From: an uncultured Treponema sp.
Lineage (GTDB): Bacteria; Spirochaetota; Spirochaetia; Treponematales; Treponemataceae
DNA length: 8,605 nt
Direction of reading: 5' to 3'
Assembly (NCBI GenBank): GCA_937900125.1
Contig: CALCEK010000071.1
Location: forward strand, 1 to 8,605
Shown here: positions 5,691 to 8,605 of the stretch, one piece after another
Layout of the letters: every line of letters starts with the position of its first letter
Numbering within the stretch: position 1 is the stretch's first letter
Program-made: the position numbers and the translations under genes
Notes under the pieces: generated by a model
What the model was told of the DNA's origin: nothing
Databases searched by the model: none
The model's input: the letters and a program-made list of their open reading frames with translations, nothing else

Positions 5691-6692
5691 TCATTCTACA
5701 ACGGGGTAACATTCAAAACCAGAATCGCGGAGCAAAAGTCCCATTGTTCCCTCTTCATTTTCATCTACAACGACTACAAAATATGTTTTTCCTGAGGGGC
5801 GCGTTTCTGTGTAAGAATATGCCGTAAAGCCCTTTTTCTTTAGCGCGGTAATTAAAGCCTTTGCGTTTGATTCTTGACCGAAAAATCCGACTTGTTGGCG
5901 TATAATTTTTTGTGAACTTTTTGACGAACTTGTAACAAGCGTTGATTGTTTACTTGTTTCTTGAGTTTCATTTGCCTCGTGGTCAAGGCGCGGAACAAAA
6001 TACCAAAACGGAACACTCATCACTTGTACAGTACCTTTCACAATTCCATTTTCAGGACTTAAAGGGAATTCTTTAGCAATTCTTAAAGCGTAATCGTTTT
6101 TTGCGGTTAAATACCAAAGTGTAAGTAAAACAGACGCTTTTACGTTTTTCATGCTTGAATCCGAAACAAACGATTCAAGTTTTTTTATAGAAGGCTCTGT
6201 TTCTTTTACATTTTGCGCTCTGCACAATTCGCTCCAAACGCCATATAATTTTACAAAAGAAACAATATTAGAATCCCGTGAATTTTTTAAGCTACCAGAA
6301 AGATAAAAATCGGCACTTTCAAAATCGCCAGCGCACAAACTGCAACGAACCGCATTTATCAATAATTCTTCCGAGCTAACTTTTTGAAAACCGCTAACAT
6401 TTTGCGCAGAAATTTCAGAGGCTTTTATATATGCTTCTTTTGCCTCTGCGTAAAAACCCAATTGTTCAAGCAAAAGACCTTCTGTATACAAAAGCGAGCG
6501 AGTGTCAGAAGCCGTTGCCGCAGAATCTAAATTATTCCTAATGTAATCTATGCTTTCTTTTACTGAACCTTGCGAAAAAGCCGCGTTTTTTATTTCAAGG
6601 GCTGTAAGTTTTGCATTTTGCGCTTCTTGTGAGAAAAGAAAACCTATACAAAAAATAAGTGTTACACAAAAGGCGCAAAAATGTTTTTTCAT
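5691..6692 (-). CDS. Exported TPR-like protein with C-terminal SPOR domain
   Basis: A 333-aa protein. Residues 1-21 are a signal peptide (MKKHF, hydrophobic core ending IGFLFS, then QEA). Residues about 30-210 are all-helical and look like TPR-type repeats, clearest at 68-93 (LLYTEGLLLEQLGFYAEAKEAYIKAS, split here as one helix pair). A Ser/Thr/Gln-rich linker spans about 240-262. Residues about 265-331 form a SPOR domain (RQQVGFFG, a helix KALITALKKKGF, strand KTYFVVVVD, last strand GFECYPVV). SPOR domains bind denuded peptidoglycan glycan strands, often at division sites, so a periplasmic wall-associated role is inferred; the exact function is unknown. The ATG overlaps the lapA-like stop as ATGA, with a strong RBS GGGGAG at 6698-6703, five bases away. 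Stop TGA at 5691-5693. Confidence 0.8.
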   Translation of the reverse strand: MKKHFCAFCVTLIFCIGFLFSQEAQNAKLTALEIKNAAFSQGSVKESIDYIRNNLDSAATASDTRSLLYTEGLLLEQLGFYAEAKEAYIKASEISAQNVSGFQKVSSEELLINAVRCSLCAGDFESADFYLSGSLKNSRDSNIVSFVKLYGVWSELCRAQNVKETEPSIKKLESFVSDSSMKNVKASVLLTLWYLTAKNDYALRIAKEFPLSPENGIVKGTVQVMSVPFWYFVPRLDHEANETQETSKQSTLVTSSSKSSQKIIRQQVGFFGQESNAKALITALKKKGFTAYSYTETRPSGKTYFVVVVDENEEGTMGLLLRDSGFECYPVVE

Positions 6693-7054
6693 AAACTCTC
6701 CCCATTTTGAACAGAAGAATCTTCATTTACAGCAATTTCATTTTTTTCCTGATTCTCTTTTTCTTGCGCTTTAGCTTTTTTTTCTTTTTTTAGCTTTCGT
6801 TTTTCTTCCCGACTTAATTTTGGAACTTTTTCAACGATTTTTTCTACTGGAACTTCTATTTTTTTTGTTTTCCCAATCGTAAAAGGAAGAACAACAAGAA
6901 CTCCCGCTAAAAACGAAATAAATATGCTTGCCGCAATTGGAACATTTTCAAAATGATGAAAAAGCCAAACATCGCATTTATAATCTAAATTTAATCCCGT
7001 AAAAATGGCCGCAAAAGCAGCCACCGCAATCGTAAAAAGCAATCTTACTGGCAT
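6689..7054 (-). CDS. LapA-domain (DUF1049-like) inner membrane protein
   Basis: A 121-aa protein with two predicted membrane segments (about 3-20 and 39-60) joined by a short loop containing NLDYKCDVWLFHHFENVP, the spacing and Asn/hydrophobic pattern of the LapA/DUF1049 domain. The cytoplasmic tail (62-106) is very rich in Lys and Glu (SREEKRKLKKEKKAKAQEKE) and likely a charged helix or coiled coil. In proteobacteria LapA-domain proteins help lipopolysaccharide assembly; treponemes generally lack LPS, so that role should not be transferred. The ATG at 7052-7054 is chosen because GGAG (7062-7065) stands seven bases before it; an upstream TTG (7067-7069) would overlap this RBS. It is the first gene of a pair with the SPOR protein (4-base overlap). 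Confidence 0.72.
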   Translation of the reverse strand: MPVRLLFTIAVAAFAAIFTGLNLDYKCDVWLFHHFENVPIAASIFISFLAGVLVVLPFTIGKTKKIEVPVEKIVEKVPKLSREEKRKLKKEKKAKAQEKENQEKNEIAVNEDSSVQNGESL

Positions 7055-7061
7055 TTTTTTT

Positions 7062-7065
7062 CTCC
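7062..7065 (-). promoter_or_regulatory. RBS deciding the lapA-like start
   Basis: GGAG followed by seven A residues and ATG at 7052-7054, on the minus strand. The element starts eight bases after the end of the large inverted repeat (7073), so folding of that repeat could affect access to it. Confidence 0.7.
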
Positions 7066-7072
7066 ACAAAGG

Positions 7073-7182
7073 GCGATTCCAAAAAAACTACACAAAATCT
7101 GTTTAGTGCTTTCTAAAAAATCATTTTTTGTAACTTTTTAGACTTTCCTTTTTAATTTTGTAGCAGTTTCCTTTGGAATCGC
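7073..7182. repeat. 110-bp nested palindromic element between miaB and lapA-like gene
   Basis: The two ends are imperfect inverted copies of each other: 7073-7098 starts GCGATTCCAAA and ends ACAAAAT, and 7155-7182 starts ATTTTGT and ends TTTGGAATCGC. The outer 11 bases and inner 7 bases match exactly and about 23 of 28 positions pair overall, with a 56-bp middle. It covers most of the 164-bp gap and ends just upstream of the lapA RBS. As RNA it would be a long stem in the operon leader; as DNA it has the shape of a MITE-like element with terminal inverted repeats. ACAAA occurs just outside both ends (7066-7070, 7188-7192) but at unequal distances, so it is a weak target-duplication candidate. 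No coding sequence is seen within. Confidence 0.55.
7113..7141. repeat. Inner palindromes of the lapA-upstream element
   Basis: CTAAAAA (7113-7119) pairs with TTTTTAG (7135-7141), and inside the same stretch AAAAAAT-C-ATTTTTT (7115-7129) is a perfect seven-base-arm palindrome. The two foldings are mutually exclusive. Both consist almost wholly of A/T pairs, so thermodynamic weight is low. Confidence 0.4.
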
Positions 7183-7233
7183 TTTTTACAAAACTACATC
7201 TTCAATAATAATCGGAAAATTAAAGCGCGTTCC

Positions 7234-8605
7234 TTAAACTAAAGTTCCACGAAACGTATTTCCGCTAACAGAATCAAGGGTAACGTTTACAAAAGTTCCC
7301 AAACGAGAACGCGGAGCGGCAAAAGCGACCCGTTCATTTTGCGATGTTTTCCCTAACAATTCTTTGCTATTATCACGACTTACAACGTCTACTAAAACTT
7401 TTTCCATTTTTCCGCAACGTTGGCGCAAAACTTCCGCAGTAATTGAAAGTTGCGTATCAATTACTTGTTGCAATCTAGCCTTTTTTGTTTCTAAATCGAT
7501 TTGAAAATCCATTTTTGCCGCAGGAGTTCCTTCACGCGGATTGTAATAGTACATAAATGCACTTTGATATTTTACAATTTTCATCAGCGAAAGAACTTCC
7601 TTAAAATCGTCTTCAGTTTCACCTGGAAAACCTAACATAATGTCCGTGGTCAAAGAAACATCTTTTATGCGCGATTTGATTTTTTCCACGAGTGAAATAT
7701 ACTGTTCTCTTGTATAGCGTCTGTTCATCGCTTTTAAGATTTTTGTTGACCCGTGCTGAACGGCAATGTGCAATCCCTTACAAATTCGCTCTTCGTTTGC
7801 AATTACTTCTATTAACTCGTCAGAAAAATCCTTTGGATTGCTAGATTCAAATCGAATCCATTGAATTGGAGATTGCGTTTTTTCCAAATAATTACAGATT
7901 TTTTTAAGCAAAATCGGAAAAGTAGTTCCGTCAGAATCGCGATACGAATTGACATTTTGTCCTAAAAGCGTAATTTCTTTTACATTTCTACTTGCAAGTA
8001 TGTCTAATTCATTGAAGATTTCTGAAATTGGTCTTGACACTTCCCGCCCGCGCACGTAAGGAACTATGCAATATGTGCAAAAATTGTTACACCCGTGCAT
8101 TATTGGAACAAATGTAGAAAACGCACCTTCTTCGTAAGAGGTTTCGGCAAAGGTGTACACGGGTTTTTCTTCAATCGGCAAAAAAATTTCCCCTTCTTCT
8201 ACGGCAGAAATTATATCTCCGAATTTATGTTTTGCATAAGTTCCAACAACATAGTCGATAAAAGGAAAATCGTTTTGTAAAGTTTTTAAAAGTCGCTCCG
8301 CCATACAGCCCATTACAACTAATGTTAAAGGTTTTGCCCCATTTTGTTTAACATATTCTGCGGCAATTTCCATAGAACGAGTTTTTGCCTCTGGTTCTCC
8401 TGCGCGAACTTTTTTTAAGCCCGAATAAAATCCAAGTCTACCATAAATTCTTGTTTCTGCGGTTGCCCTAACTGAGCAGGTGTTTATGATTGCCATATCG
8501 CAAAGTTGCACATCGCTTGCTTTTGTCCACCCGCGAGAAATCAATAATTGTTCCACTGAAGCAGATTCGGCAATATTCATTTCGCACCCATAGGTTTCAA
8601 AAAAA
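7234..8605 (-). CDS. miaB: tRNA-2-methylthio-N6-dimethylallyladenosine synthase MiaB, 5'-truncated
   Basis: The visible 456 residues cover nearly all of MiaB, a radical SAM enzyme that adds a methylthio group to C2 of i6A37 in tRNAs reading UNN codons. In visible numbering, the UPF0004 domain holds the auxiliary-cluster cysteines C7 (TYGCEMN), C43 (NTCS) and C100 (MGCMAER). The radical SAM cluster is C172-x3-C176-x2-C179 (HGCNNFCTYC). A C-terminal TRAM domain (about 395-456) ends SGNTFRGTLV. The ATG at 8578-8580 is not the start: the frame continues upstream to the contig end and encodes FFETYGCE, the conserved family N-terminus, so only a few residues are missing. Odd: about 25-30 extra residues, rich in charged amino acids, lie between the NTC segment and MGC (about 60-92). 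Stop TAA at 7234-7236. Promoter and RBS lie off the contig. Confidence 0.95.
   Translation of the reverse strand, partial: FFETYGCEMNIAESASVEQLLISRGWTKASDVQLCDMAIINTCSVRATAETRIYGRLGFYSGLKKVRAGEPEAKTRSMEIAAEYVKQNGAKPLTLVVMGCMAERLLKTLQNDFPFIDYVVGTYAKHKFGDIISAVEEGEIFLPIEEKPVYTFAETSYEEGAFSTFVPIMHGCNNFCTYCIVPYVRGREVSRPISEIFNELDILASRNVKEITLLGQNVNSYRDSDGTTFPILLKKICNYLEKTQSPIQWIRFESSNPKDFSDELIEVIANEERICKGLHIAVQHGSTKILKAMNRRYTREQYISLVEKIKSRIKDVSLTTDIMLGFPGETEDDFKEVLSLMKIVKYQSAFMYYYNPREGTPAAKMDFQIDLETKKARLQQVIDTQLSITAEVLRQRCGKMEKVLVDVVSRDNSKELLGKTSQNERVAFAAPRSRLGTFVNVTLDSVSGNTFRGTLV

Noticed and set aside
7066..7192. ACAAA target-site duplication proving insertion of a mobile element
   Set aside because: The two ACAAA copies stand two and five bases from the repeat ends, and the word is very common in this DNA.
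7138..7233. Two 15-codon open stretches in the miaB frame directly after its stop, each ending in TAA, with coding-like residues
   Set aside because: MiaB already ends normally after its TRAM domain, neither stretch has a start codon or RBS, and much of the second stretch is explained by the inverted repeat. Not enough for a pseudogene call.
7070..7233. tRNA or known riboswitch in the largest spacer
   Set aside because: No cloverleaf with CCA-adjacent acceptor and T-loop, and no recognised riboswitch core, could be read; only the inverted repeats stand out.
8578..8580. ATG as the true miaB start
   Set aside because: The frame continues to the contig end and encodes FFETYGCE, including the essential first cluster cysteine, so this Met is internal.
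1..8605. CRISPR array, toxin-antitoxin pair, defence system, phage or IS genes
   Set aside because: No regular direct repeats, no transposase, integrase, nuclease or toxin-like proteins were found on either strand; every sizeable gene belongs to an ordinary chromosomal family.

Overview
The window is an AT-rich bacterial contig (coding strands roughly 35-40% G+C by eye) with tightly packed genes. It most likely comes from a spirochaete of the genus Treponema or a close relative. That placement rests on recognising protein types (a GAF/HD-GYP protein, an exported NagZ-like GH3 enzyme, a compact NSUN-type RNA methyltransferase, a MiaB with the FFETYGCEMN start) and on overall character, not on a database search. 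The first 35 bases are not genomic: they match an Illumina TruSeq read-2 adapter, so position 36 is the true start of the assembled DNA. Both outer genes (UPF0178 protein at the left, miaB at the right) are cut by the contig ends.

Layout. Left block: the 3' part of a rightward UPF0178/DUF188 gene converges with, and overlaps by 17 bp, a leftward GAF-HD-GYP gene (predicted c-di-GMP phosphodiesterase). Upstream of that on the minus strand lie an NSUN4/RsmB-like RNA m5C methyltransferase and an exported GH3 N-acetylglucosaminidase-like enzyme; these two are coupled through an ATGA overlap. Centre: an 86-bp divergent region (3765-3850) carries back-to-back promoter candidates whose -10 elements overlap. 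One drives the GH3 operon leftward and the other drives pncB-pncA rightward. pncB and pncA (again an ATGA overlap) form a complete nicotinamide-to-NaMN salvage module. Right block: after a short, unusually GC-rich convergent spacer with two hairpins come, leftward, a SPOR/TPR periplasmic protein and a LapA-like two-TM protein (third ATGA overlap). Then comes a 164-bp spacer that is largely a nested palindromic element, then miaB running off the contig.

How the genes work together. pncA deamidates nicotinamide to nicotinate and pncB converts it to nicotinate mononucleotide, so the pair recycles NAD. The GH3 enzyme and the SPOR protein both point to the cell envelope and peptidoglycan. The NSUN-like enzyme and MiaB are RNA modification enzymes. 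The HD-GYP protein is a second-messenger enzyme. No mobile element, phage gene, CRISPR array, tRNA or rRNA was seen. There is no stretch over 300 bases without a gene; the four spacers that hold anything (1615-1653, 3765-3850, 5593-5690, 7055-7233) are each described below. I see no convincing novel multi-gene system. The least explained signals are the palindromic element upstream of lapA, the GC-rich hairpin spacer, and the overlapping divergent promoters with a possibly leaderless pncB.
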